A DNA stretch of 30,513 nucleotides, from positions 1 through 30,513 of the IMG/VR virus record IMGVR_UViG_3300021960_000331; one strand, given 5' to 3'. Under the pieces are notes generated by a model that saw only the letters and a program-made list of their open reading frames with translations, was not told where the DNA came from and ran no database searches. Every line of letters begins with the position of its first letter. Positions within the stretch are counted from its first letter, which is position 1. The translations under genes were made by a program, and so were the position numbers. Of this stretch, positions 7,762-14,959 are shown one piece after another. Origin of the DNA: a virus.

Positions 7762-7834
7762 TTAAAATCTCCTCTTCCTTCTTAGTCAACCAAGATAATA
7801 CAAACAATAAAAATGTCACACCAATAAAGCGCAT
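7748..7834 (-). CDS. 28-codon membrane mini-protein
   Basis: This ORF is too short for usual gene calling but fills the apparent gap between two genes. It starts with ATG overlapping the stop of the upstream gene (ATGA) and ends 14 bases inside the next one. The product is one hydrophobic segment (about residues 3-16, FIGVTFLLFVLSWL) followed by a charged tail TKKEEE. This is the layout of a single-pass inner-membrane peptide with its charged end in the cytoplasm. It might be a small holin, an antiholin or a lysis helper, given the endolysin nearby. The 3' half also holds the Shine-Dalgarno of the next gene, so part of the sequence is constrained for that reason. Confidence 0.5.
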   Translation of the reverse strand: MRFIGVTFLLFVLSWLTKKEEEILNDKR

Positions 7835-8079
7835 CATACCTTTCTATGCTTTCTAGTTTTAGCTGCAATCTTTTTAGGTTGCTTGCTGTGCTGCTTACCA
7901 GCCTTAGTATCCTTACGTTTCTTTGCGCTTGTCTGAGCGTACTCAGCAGAGCTTAGAGACTCCCTAGCCTTTTTAGGTAGGTAGCGTTCTCCTGTTTCAC
8001 TAGACTTCTTACCAGACTTAGTACCCCAGTCCTGTTTTGTCCAAGCCTTTAAAGACTTCTGAGGTTTCTTGATAGCCAT
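7834..8079 (-). CDS. Small basic protein resembling the C-terminal half of DUF5872-like viral proteins
   Basis: This 81-residue protein is extremely basic. The visible motifs are LKAWTKQDWGTKSGKKSSE (10-28), GERYLPKKARESLSSAEY (31-48) and a Lys-rich tail KQHSKQPKKIAAKTRKHRK. From memory the same WTKxxWxTK...GxRYLPxKAR pattern forms the second half of small basic proteins (DUF5872) in large DNA viruses of algae and in marine phages. The upstream gene carries what I recall as the first half, in the same order, and the two overlap as TAATG. Function is unknown; nucleic-acid binding or virion packing is likely from charge. Confidence 0.8.
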   Translation of the reverse strand: MAIKKPQKSLKAWTKQDWGTKSGKKSSETGERYLPKKARESLSSAEYAQTSAKKRKDTKAGKQHSKQPKKIAAKTRKHRKV

Positions 8080-8258
8080 TACTTATACCCTCCACCCTTA
8101 GCCTTGTATTCTTTAGCTAACATCTGAGCCTTACGAGCCGACCACTGACCAGCCTTACCACCTTTAGTCCCAGCTTTAATCTTATTAAAAAGATTTTTAC
8201 GCATAGTAGGCTTAGTATAATTACCCGCTTTATTAACAGTAGATTTTTTATCAGTCAT
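8079..8258 (-). CDS. Small basic protein resembling the N-terminal half of DUF5872-like viral proteins
   Basis: This 59-residue protein is basic and Gly/Lys-rich. Its core reads IKAGTKGGKAGQWSARKAQ and then KEYKAKGGGYK, a pattern I recall from DUF5872-like proteins of large eukaryotic DNA viruses and marine phages. The start chosen is ATG at 8258 (MTDKKS): a longer reading from 8288 would add ten residues but would overlap the upstream membrane gene much further and begins with a hydrophobic stretch unlike the family. The stop shares a base with the next start (TAATG), and the partner half follows immediately. Function unknown. Confidence 0.82.
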   Translation of the reverse strand: MTDKKSTVNKAGNYTKPTMRKNLFNKIKAGTKGGKAGQWSARKAQMLAKEYKAKGGGYK

Positions 8259-8403
8259 TTTTATTATTCCATAAATCAAATAAGACACGAATCTTTTCTT
8301 TTATTGTTTCTATATCGCCGTGCATTTTAGCAAGCACAATTACAAGCGTAACAAAGCCCATCATAATGGGCCACGTAGCGTTTACAAATTCTACTGAGGT
8401 CAT
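8251..8403 (-). CDS. 50-residue single-pass membrane protein, holin-like
   Basis: This short ORF fills the gap downstream of the endolysin. Its ATG directly follows the endolysin stop (TAAATG) and has GGAG seven bases upstream. The product has a short N-terminus, one hydrophobic helix (about 12-26, PIMMGFVTLVIVLAK) and a charged amphipathic C-terminal helix (DIETIKEKIRVLFDLW) ending NNKND. This size and order, next to an endolysin, fit a small holin or a membrane partner of lysis. I also recall similar small proteins of unknown function in marine phages. It overlaps the next start by 8 bases. Confidence 0.75.
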   Translation of the reverse strand: MTSVEFVNATWPIMMGFVTLVIVLAKMHGDIETIKEKIRVLFDLWNNKND

Positions 8404-8769
8404 TTAATAACTCCACACCCAAGGCCTCGGCCTGCTTTCGCTCCACTCTAAATCGTCAAGATGAATAAAACGGCCAGTCCCTTTTTGTTTTACGCCTATT
8501 CCACTTAGGCCCATGCTTAGTGCAGCTTCTAAAAGCCTGTGAGCTTGGTTACCAGACACCGCTATGTCTATAGCCCTCCCGGATACATGCGCCCCTACGG
8601 CCTTCTTACGAGCTTCTATGGGGTGTTCAGCACACCTGTATGCCGAAGTAACTACAAAAGGAAAGCCTAACTCATATCGAAGAGCTTCTATTTTCTCCAT
8701 GAAATCAGCATTCATCTTGTACTCACCACAGTGCTGACACTTTAATTCCTCTTCTGTAAAATATTTCAT
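8404..8769 (-). CDS. Peptidase M15 (M15_3) endolysin
   Basis: This 121-residue zinc peptidase most likely cuts the peptide part of peptidoglycan to release or admit phage. Motifs: an N-terminal FTEEELKCQHCG with a C11-C14 pair, VTSAYRC (40-46), then the zinc and catalytic residues H61 and D68 in HVSGRAIDI, and H103 in FIHLDD. The length is typical of stand-alone M15_3 proteins. A longer reading from 8835 would overlap the upstream gene by 65 bases with unrelated sequence; the start at 8769 follows the upstream stop by one base and begins exactly where the family does (MKYFTEEEL). It has no signal peptide, so it would need a holin. The adjacent membrane gene could supply that. Confidence 0.93.
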   Translation of the reverse strand: MKYFTEEELKCQHCGEYKMNADFMEKIEALRYELGFPFVVTSAYRCAEHPIEARKKAVGAHVSGRAIDIAVSGNQAHRLLEAALSMGLSGIGVKQKGTGRFIHLDDLEWSESRPRPWVWSY

Positions 8770-8770
8770 A

Positions 8771-9379
8771 TTAAATATCCGTATTGTGTGGTATAAACAA
8801 GGATGCTTTTTTAACTCCCTCATTAATGATATCAAGCTCAGTATTAATATCTGAGTTAACAGCCGTTACAATGCCAGCAGTAGTTATGCTAGGTTCTGCA
8901 AACTTAGCGGCTACAGCAGTGGCAATAGCATCCACATCAAGAGCTGATTGTGTTTGAACTACACGCACCAAGTTACTTACAGTGATTGGATAAATTGCCG
9001 TACCAACAAAGTTATAATAAGGAGTATCAAAATCATCTGAATATAATACACCGTCAACTTTTGTTTTAGTGACATCTATATATAACTTCCAGCCGTTAAT
9101 AAGAAAGTAAATATCCCCACTAAACTCCCCGCCACCTACGGCATCACCGCCTGTAGCCCGTATAGCAGGAACAAAAGCAGAATTTGTTTCGTACTGTGTC
9201 CATTCTTTCCATCCAGAATAAAGATCTGTCTTAATGTTAATAGAAGTTTCATTTTCATTAACGTATATGAGCTTGTTGACACCATCAAAAGTTAACTTCT
9301 GATTACCCCAACGCCCATTAGCAGGATCATAATCCGACCAAAATTCAACATGCCCGTAATTGAGAACGATGCTAGGCAT
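8771..9379 (-). CDS. Tail-associated structural protein of unknown function
   Basis: This 202-residue protein lies at the end of the tail gene run and is probably a minor virion component. The start at 9379 shares a base with the upstream stop (TAATG); a start at 9400 would add seven residues inside the upstream gene. The first two thirds look beta-rich with aromatic residues (SGWKEWTQYETNSAF, DIYFLINGWKLYIDV). The last third turns helical and Ala/Val/Ile-rich (VDAIATAVAAKF, IVTAVNSDINTELDIINEG), as in trimeric fibre or baseplate parts. I do not know a named family for it with certainty. Confidence 0.75.
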   Translation of the reverse strand: MPSIVLNYGHVEFWSDYDPANGRWGNQKLTFDGVNKLIYVNENETSINIKTDLYSGWKEWTQYETNSAFVPAIRATGGDAVGGGEFSGDIYFLINGWKLYIDVTKTKVDGVLYSDDFDTPYYNFVGTAIYPITVSNLVRVVQTQSALDVDAIATAVAAKFAEPSITTAGIVTAVNSDINTELDIINEGVKKASLFIPHNTDI

Positions 9380-11592
9380 TATTGAATACGCTCTTTCCAA
9401 TTAAGCGCAATATTTAATTTGGTGTCAGTAGTCGGTGCCACAAAATGACCGACCATAAACGTCCAAGCTGACCGTGATGGGGGTGTACCTTCTATGTCAC
9501 CATCTGCTGCCGCACCAGCCCAACCAGATCCGTCAACTGCACCCAGCGTAGTCTCATAGTCTCGTGGGAATGTAGCAGTCTGAAGCGCCACGCTGGTCAC
9601 ATTTCCTGACCCGCCACTGGTAGTAGTGAATGAACTACTGGCAAGGCCTACGTCTAACAGCGCATCTGTTCTACCTTTTACGCTTGCTACGCTTGCGTTT
9701 AAGGCCGTGATAACCGCTGTGCCTGCACCACTAACCGTTATGGTATCGCCGACAACAACATTGGTTGTACTATCCAAGGTAAGTTCTCGGACAACCCTGT
9801 CATTATCAAGCGCCGCCAAAGAAGTGTACAGTATTGCTGAATTGCCGCCAGTGAATGCCAGATAAACAGTGGTATTGTTTAAAGCATTTGGCCCAGTCTG
9901 ACTTACTCCTTTAATCATTACGTCGTTACGATCATCAAACAAGTGCCTGTTTTGGCCTGTAATAGGATTAGTACCTAAAGTTAAAACCGCAGGATTTGCA
10001 GCCGTAATAGACGAAATAGGTTGTTTACGAACGCTTGTTGTTGTTTCAGCATTGACCTTTAACGTGCCTTCTTGAATAGTATTAAAGAATTTAGTTAGAT
10101 CAATTTCGCCATCACCTTTAATCGTTGCCTCTAAGATCTGTTCACCATGTGCGAGATGCTCTGCATCCTTATCAAATTCCACTGTGGTGTATGTTTCTTG
10201 ATTGTAATTTTCGCCTCGCAAGATACATCGGCCATAAGCCCTGACCTCAACCCGACGATCAGTTTCGGCGCTGGCTGCATCAAAAGCAGTCAATTGCAAT
10301 TTCTTAGGCAGATATAAGCTGTGATTTTCCAGCCCGTTAATCTGCTCAACAGGCCTTGCCGAAAACACATACTTAGCACCAGTTAATGCGCCGTCTAAAG
10401 TATGGCTCCTGTCGTACAATTTCAGAGCGCCTTCTTCCATTATGTCCGCATCGGACTCAGTATAAACAGCAGCGCCATAGGCATACATAAACTTATTGCC
10501 CGTGTACTGTGTACCATCAAGACATTTAAGCGCCCAGCAAATTGGCCTGTTTGGATTACTTACAGCGTTATGGCTGGCTTTGTTCTCCATGTACATTTCA
10601 TGACATACCAGACGTTCGCCTTGGTAGTAAACACCCCAGCGAATCCGTCCACCACCAAGATGCTGATAATCAATCCAATACAAGTTGGATTTGGTCACAT
10701 CCAAAGTCATGCCAGAAGAACCTGACCCATCCAATTTATCTTTATTCCAACTGGACTGTGGAATTGGGTCGTTTGTAGTTGCACCTTCAAATGTTTTTCG
10801 ATGAACTACATTCAAAGTGCTGCCATTTTGCTGAAAGAAGAAACCATCGGTAGCATCAAATGCTCCCCAGTTCTGAACCAAACCCGTTTGGGTTTTTGTG
10901 TCCAGCCGAGTAGCAATGGTGAAAACAGTGGATCCGCCAGCCAACGCAGGATGATATAAATTACTTGTGTGAGTTGCTTGATCGTTGGCCGTATCGCCAA
11001 CAAGTAATTTTACCGCTTGAAAAGTAGGCTCATGAGTTACAGTCGCCGTTCCAATCAAAGCATTACTAAATGCTGCTGGCCTAGTATCTTTCAGAAATAA
11101 ATATTCAGCAATCAACTTCTGATTACTTACTCGCAACTGATTGAACGCAGATAATTCTGCTGGGCCTTCACCAAATCTAACTTGACCCGACCCAAAACGG
11201 TCAATATTCCAACCGTATTCAGGGTTATCCCATCCCATTATATTTTGAGCGGGAATATAAAGATCATAGATATTCGCCGTTGTAGTCGCTACTGTCGTAA
11301 GGCCATCAGGATCGGTTAATGTTTGTCCTGCAATAGGCTCAACATTATTAAGTCTATCAGCTTTAGAATAGTGAACAGATAAGATACCCGTAGTTCCATT
11401 ATCCTGTACACCGTGGAGGTGGACCATCATAGTAGGCCCACTGTTTCCACTGATGGTATACATCCCGCCTATTTTCCAGTTATAGCTATTATCGTTTTGA
11501 TTCTCAAAACCTATTTCAGCAGTGTGAATCATATAGACTCTATCACCAGTAGACTCAGGAGGAATCCGTGTGTACCTTTTTTCTCCAGCCAT
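9379..11592 (-). CDS. Large tail or fibre structural protein
   Basis: This 737-residue protein is Gly/Thr/Asn-rich and beta-rich, as expected of a tail or baseplate component. Recognisable segments: FGEGPAELSAFNQLRV (about 142-157) and a middle domain with IPQSSWNKDKLDGSGSSG and LYWIDYQHLGGGRIRWGVY, a pattern I recall from phage baseplate or fibre proteins where it resembles a carbohydrate-binding beta-sandwich. The end (FMVGHFVAP ... NIALNWKER) is again beta-rich. The ATG has a clean AAGGAG site. It is flanked by other structural genes in the same - strand block. The exact role (nozzle, fibre or receptor binding) is not determined. Confidence 0.8.
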   Translation of the reverse strand: MAGEKRYTRIPPESTGDRVYMIHTAEIGFENQNDNSYNWKIGGMYTISGNSGPTMMVHLHGVQDNGTTGILSVHYSKADRLNNVEPIAGQTLTDPDGLTTVATTTANIYDLYIPAQNIMGWDNPEYGWNIDRFGSGQVRFGEGPAELSAFNQLRVSNQKLIAEYLFLKDTRPAAFSNALIGTATVTHEPTFQAVKLLVGDTANDQATHTSNLYHPALAGGSTVFTIATRLDTKTQTGLVQNWGAFDATDGFFFQQNGSTLNVVHRKTFEGATTNDPIPQSSWNKDKLDGSGSSGMTLDVTKSNLYWIDYQHLGGGRIRWGVYYQGERLVCHEMYMENKASHNAVSNPNRPICWALKCLDGTQYTGNKFMYAYGAAVYTESDADIMEEGALKLYDRSHTLDGALTGAKYVFSARPVEQINGLENHSLYLPKKLQLTAFDAASAETDRRVEVRAYGRCILRGENYNQETYTTVEFDKDAEHLAHGEQILEATIKGDGEIDLTKFFNTIQEGTLKVNAETTTSVRKQPISSITAANPAVLTLGTNPITGQNRHLFDDRNDVMIKGVSQTGPNALNNTTVYLAFTGGNSAILYTSLAALDNDRVVRELTLDSTTNVVVGDTITVSGAGTAVITALNASVASVKGRTDALLDVGLASSSFTTTSGGSGNVTSVALQTATFPRDYETTLGAVDGSGWAGAAADGDIEGTPPSRSAWTFMVGHFVAPTTDTKLNIALNWKERIQ

Positions 11593-11604
11593 TATTTAAC
11601 TCCT

Positions 11605-13200
11605 TTAAGTATTACTATAGTTACGTTCTTGTGCTGGGTTAACGCTAATAGTCTGTCCAATTGCACTTGTAATTTTATAGTCTGTTTTGACCCATTGACC
11701 ACCACTTAAGCCAATACCAATTACAGTAACATCTTGGTCCCCATCTGTTCCGTTACCGGCTCGCCCAGCTTGATTGTTTGATGTATAAGCAAATGACCAG
11801 TTTACAGGCGATCCTGAATAAGTTCCAGTAATATCTGCATTGTCTTTATCGTCAACAAGAACTGCTGTGGCAGTACCATAAGCATCTTGAGAAGTATTTC
11901 TAAAGAACATCCAGAACTTAAAGTCTCCTGATCCAGCGTTGGCCCCGAACACAATAGTTCCTGAAGCAATTGTCGGATAATTAATTGCAGGGGTCGTGGT
12001 TCCAAACTCTAAATACGTAACACTTGGATACTGGTTTGCATTTAATCCATCAATAACAGTACCAGCAAGACCATTAAGAGTATCACCAATAAAGAAAATA
12101 AGAACGTCAGCAGTTTTACCAGTTACTGTCCCTGCCCCAGAATCAATATCTGTAGCTTGACGCATTAGGTATTGCATTTTTTCATAAATTTGAGCAACCG
12201 TAGCATTACCTGAAGCATCTGTAATAATGTAACGATAGTTTTCATTTACAGTATCTTCATTAATATCTCTAGTTTGATTAGTTCCAAAATATTCTACAGT
12301 AATTAAGCTGTGGATAGAAGCAACAGAGCCACCGCTTGTATAAGATCCGGGATCTGACACAATAGGATAGGTAATAGTATTTACGTCTGTTACACCTATA
12401 ACACCTTGATAGTTATAACCGCTGGGGGTGCTCCCTGTAATACTGACGTAATCACCATCAGCATATCCATGAGCTGTTGCGGTAGCTGTAACAGTACCAG
12501 CTGCCCAAGTAGCAGCACTGATGCTAGTAGAACCACTAATATAAGCATCGGTATTAACAATTTTAAGGTCGGTTGCATTTGATAAAGGATAACGATAAGC
12601 AATGTAGTCTAAGGTGTTAGCACCAATACTGGCGTTAGTACTAGACGAATAAGTTTTACCTTGCTCTCTACAGAAGACTTTAAAGGAAGTAGACCCACCA
12701 GTATAATTAAAGTCTGGAGTACCATCGCCATTAGTGTCCTCATAAATTTTAACAGCTTCGTTTACTTCATCTGGGTATGTAAATGTTACAGGCGCTAGGG
12801 AGTCAAACTGATAGTAGGGCGTTGCGCCTGCGCTAATTGCACCCAAAGAAATAATGTTCATATACTCAGCTGTTTTAAAACCGCCCCCGCTTGGGTCTGT
12901 TTCTCGCCAACCAGCAGAACGAATGAGGTTTCGTGTAGTTGTATCGGCAGGAAGCCAGCCGTTAATAAAGTCAAACTTTTCTGGAGTAATTGCCTCTAAA
13001 GGAAACGGATAAGAAATAAGAGAAGCTTGGGCTTTCCATTCTTCTTTTAAAAATGAATACAAAGCTTGAAGCGTAACGCCCCCAGTAGCGCCAGCAGCAG
13101 TAATATTTGTACCACTAACAAGCTGTATAGTTTTATTAGTTGTGTTAACAACAACATCTGTGTTATAGACAAGAGTATCTGGGTCTGTTACTGTAGCCAT
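11605..13200 (-). CDS. Tail structural protein with calcium-loop-like motif
   Basis: This 531-residue protein is rich in Thr, Ser, Gly and Asn and poor in Cys, typical of phage tail or fibre proteins. Visible parts: an N-terminal helical piece (LQALYSFLKEEWKA, about 44-57), GWRETDPSGGGFKTAEYM (98-114), a calcium-loop-like sequence DTNGDGTPDF (155-164, with acidic or Asn ligands at 155, 157, 159 and 163), and a small beta domain ATATAHGYADGDYVSITG (about 239-256) of a type common in phage structural proteins. GAGGAA precedes the start. It lies between two other large structural genes. The overall role is inferred from composition and context. Confidence 0.8.
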   Translation of the reverse strand: MATVTDPDTLVYNTDVVVNTTNKTIQLVSGTNITAAGATGGVTLQALYSFLKEEWKAQASLISYPFPLEAITPEKFDFINGWLPADTTTRNLIRSAGWRETDPSGGGFKTAEYMNIISLGAISAGATPYYQFDSLAPVTFTYPDEVNEAVKIYEDTNGDGTPDFNYTGGSTSFKVFCREQGKTYSSSTNASIGANTLDYIAYRYPLSNATDLKIVNTDAYISGSTSISAATWAAGTVTATATAHGYADGDYVSITGSTPSGYNYQGVIGVTDVNTITYPIVSDPGSYTSGGSVASIHSLITVEYFGTNQTRDINEDTVNENYRYIITDASGNATVAQIYEKMQYLMRQATDIDSGAGTVTGKTADVLIFFIGDTLNGLAGTVIDGLNANQYPSVTYLEFGTTTPAINYPTIASGTIVFGANAGSGDFKFWMFFRNTSQDAYGTATAVLVDDKDNADITGTYSGSPVNWSFAYTSNNQAGRAGNGTDGDQDVTVIGIGLSGGQWVKTDYKITSAIGQTISVNPAQERNYSNT

Positions 13201-13219
13201 AGTTTTTTTCCTCTAAGTA

Positions 13220-14908
13220 TTAAGTTTTATAATTTCTGTCAAATATTTGACTAACAGGAAAGGAGGAATTAGATGCCCCCAGCTCAAAATTAGCCGCTCT
13301 AAAATAAACATAGTTGATACTATGTACAACAATATCTACAAAAGTAGATGCTTGGTAGGTATATGTATATTGAAACGTAGTTCCGCTATTTTCTATACCT
13401 GCTAATTCTGTAGTAGTTCCTGCAGAATATATACGAACTTCAGAATTAGCCTGAAGTCCCGTTAAAGTTAATGTAACTTGGTTTTCTATTACATTTACAG
13501 TAGCGCCTGTAGTTCTAATAGTAGGTGTAGTTCCGTTAGAGCTTACGCTTATGTCCAAAGTTCCACTGCCTACGTCTACCCATATTGTTTCTTGACCAGT
13601 GCTTCCGTTGGAGGCAGCATACCCAGTCCCTTTGCAGTCCCAAATCATAGAACCTGTACCCAAGCTAGTTAACTTAACGGCGTGTCCCCCTGAACCTCTT
13701 GTAAAAGAGCAATCAGTTAAGTTATTTAAATTTTCTGTTGTGACAGCTTGAGCCCCTGTCGATTCGGTCACAATACACTGGTCTAATACTGCTCCTGTAC
13801 CTAATGTAATAGGGGCACAGTTTACAAAAGAACATTCAGAAGCTGTTGAAGCTGCTACAAAAGACATACCAGAGCAGCCTGAAATACTGTTGCCTTTAAA
13901 GCTGTGCGCTGCAGCGTCAAAACTTAACGTGCCTGTCAGGTTCTCAAGCGAACAGCCGTACCAGTTACCCGTCTCAACATTACCGTCAGAGAAGTCAATT
14001 CCAAAGGTGTAAGAATCGTTTCCTACAATAGAAATTCCGTTACGTCCTCCCGTTGTACTTACTGGCTGTCCTAGCGAAAGGCTGTTAGTCCCAGATCCGC
14101 CGACTACATTTATTCCAGCAAATGTTAAAGGAACAGCATCAACTACACCGCCTTGATAATATAAAGGCTCTGCCGCAAAGATCTTAGAATCTTCGTCTGT
14201 AATCGTTGAAGCTGCCGCAGTTGTATCACCCAGCGTCACAGTCCCAGCAATTTCAATAGAAGTGTTTGAGTCATTCAATGCTCGGACTACGCCATATCTT
14301 TGAGTCGCTTCATTCGTAAGTAACTCATTAAACAAACCAAGCGTTGACGTTCCTGTTACTATTAGACCATTGCCAACATCGCAAGCGTCAAGAATCAAGT
14401 TATCAAATCGAGCCGTAGTACCGCCAACATCAGCGAACACTCCGATGTGCGTTATGTTCGATGTGTTTAACGTACCAGCACCGCCTGATCTAGTTTTAGT
14501 TGGATCAAGAATCATCCTGACCCACCCACCAGCGTAATTATCAGAGCCGTAATAAGTAAACAGCGAGTAATTGCTTGCTGTGGGCGTCCCTGAGCTTAAA
14601 CAAATACCAAAGCCATTCGCCGCTTGAGTATTTAACAAAGATGCCGCTAGGAAGTTGCCCCAAACATAAATCAATTGTCCTGCTTCTGTCGTTGAAAAGT
14701 TCAACGCCGAAGGCAACGCAACAAACATGGCAACGCCTTGCTTGCTCACCTGTACGGTGATTGCAGTTGATCCTTCTATAGAACCATCGGCAGCAGCCGC
14801 ACTTGGCGCGCCACCAGAGCCAGCATATTTAACAATGGTGACAGTATCACTGCCGTTATTAGCAGTAAACTGTCTACCATTACCATCCCATGCGACTGAT
14901 ACAGTCAT
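13220..14908 (-). CDS. Tail or fibre protein with beta-helix-like middle
   Basis: This 562-residue protein is Gly/Ser/Thr-rich. Residues about 260-440 contain irregular short repeats with small and aromatic residues and Cys (SFKGNSISGCSGMSFVA, ECSFVNCAPITLG, DCSFTRGSGGHAVKL), which look like turns of a right-handed parallel beta-helix as in phage tailspikes. The last 85 residues (LTGLQANSEVRIYSAGTT, then ENSGTTFQYTYTY, ending SQIFDRNYKT) form a beta-sandwich-like end that I recall from many marine phage tail proteins. There is no strong ribosome site directly upstream; the start shares a base with the stop of an 11-codon ORF (TAATG), which may feed ribosomes to it. Confidence 0.8.
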   Translation of the reverse strand: MTVSVAWDGNGRQFTANNGSDTVTIVKYAGSGGAPSAAAADGSIEGSTAITVQVSKQGVAMFVALPSALNFSTTEAGQLIYVWGNFLAASLLNTQAANGFGICLSSGTPTASNYSLFTYYGSDNYAGGWVRMILDPTKTRSGGAGTLNTSNITHIGVFADVGGTTARFDNLILDACDVGNGLIVTGTSTLGLFNELLTNEATQRYGVVRALNDSNTSIEIAGTVTLGDTTAAASTITDEDSKIFAAEPLYYQGGVVDAVPLTFAGINVVGGSGTNSLSLGQPVSTTGGRNGISIVGNDSYTFGIDFSDGNVETGNWYGCSLENLTGTLSFDAAAHSFKGNSISGCSGMSFVAASTASECSFVNCAPITLGTGAVLDQCIVTESTGAQAVTTENLNNLTDCSFTRGSGGHAVKLTSLGTGSMIWDCKGTGYAASNGSTGQETIWVDVGSGTLDISVSSNGTTPTIRTTGATVNVIENQVTLTLTGLQANSEVRIYSAGTTTELAGIENSGTTFQYTYTYQASTFVDIVVHSINYVYFRAANFELGASNSSFPVSQIFDRNYKT

Positions 14909-14943
14909 TAGGCATCACTCGTTTCTGTAGCTGTAAACGACAT
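14908..14943 (-). CDS. 11-codon leader-like ORF upstream of the 562-residue tail gene
   Basis: This tiny ORF runs ATG to TAA and encodes MSFTATETSDA. It has a GGGAG ribosome site about ten bases upstream across an AT run, while the next gene has only a weak site of its own. Its stop overlaps the next start as TAATG. That geometry suits translational coupling, where ribosomes end here and restart on the tail gene. It may instead be the residue of an earlier, longer N-terminus. Real translation is not proven. Confidence 0.35.
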   Translation of the reverse strand: MSFTATETSDA

Positions 14944-14953
14944 ATATATATAT

Positions 14954-14958
14954 CTCCC
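14954..14958 (-). promoter_or_regulatory. Shine-Dalgarno GGGAG serving the leader ORF and tail gene
   Basis: The only good Shine-Dalgarno in this interval reads GGGAG on the - strand, followed by an alternating AT run and then the ATG of the 11-codon ORF. No comparable site lies just before the tail gene ATG at 14908. The site therefore decides how ribosomes load on this pair. Confidence 0.5.
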
Positions 14959-14959
14959 G

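Noticed and set aside
8259-8288. Longer N-terminus (MSYLIYGIIK) for the 59-residue basic protein
   Set aside because: These bases encode the C-terminal helix of the 50-residue membrane protein in another frame; the start at 8258 gives a family-like N-terminus.
8770-8835. Longer N-terminus for the M15 endolysin
   Set aside because: It would overlap the upstream gene by 65 bases and add residues unlike the family, which starts at MKYFTEEEL (8769).
10402-10725. + strand ORF of 107 codons opposite the 737-residue tail gene
   Set aside because: No family likeness and no ribosome site of note; it is antisense to a long, well-supported structural gene and best read as a shadow.
12396-12602. Hydrophobic 68-codon - strand ORF inside the 531-residue tail gene
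   Set aside because: The Leu-rich product comes from reading Thr/Ser/Ala-rich codons out of frame; no start signal or conservation clue.
14941-14952. Alternating AT run as a promoter -10 element
   Set aside because: No matching -35 region or phage promoter consensus can be seen; it only separates a ribosome site from an ATG.
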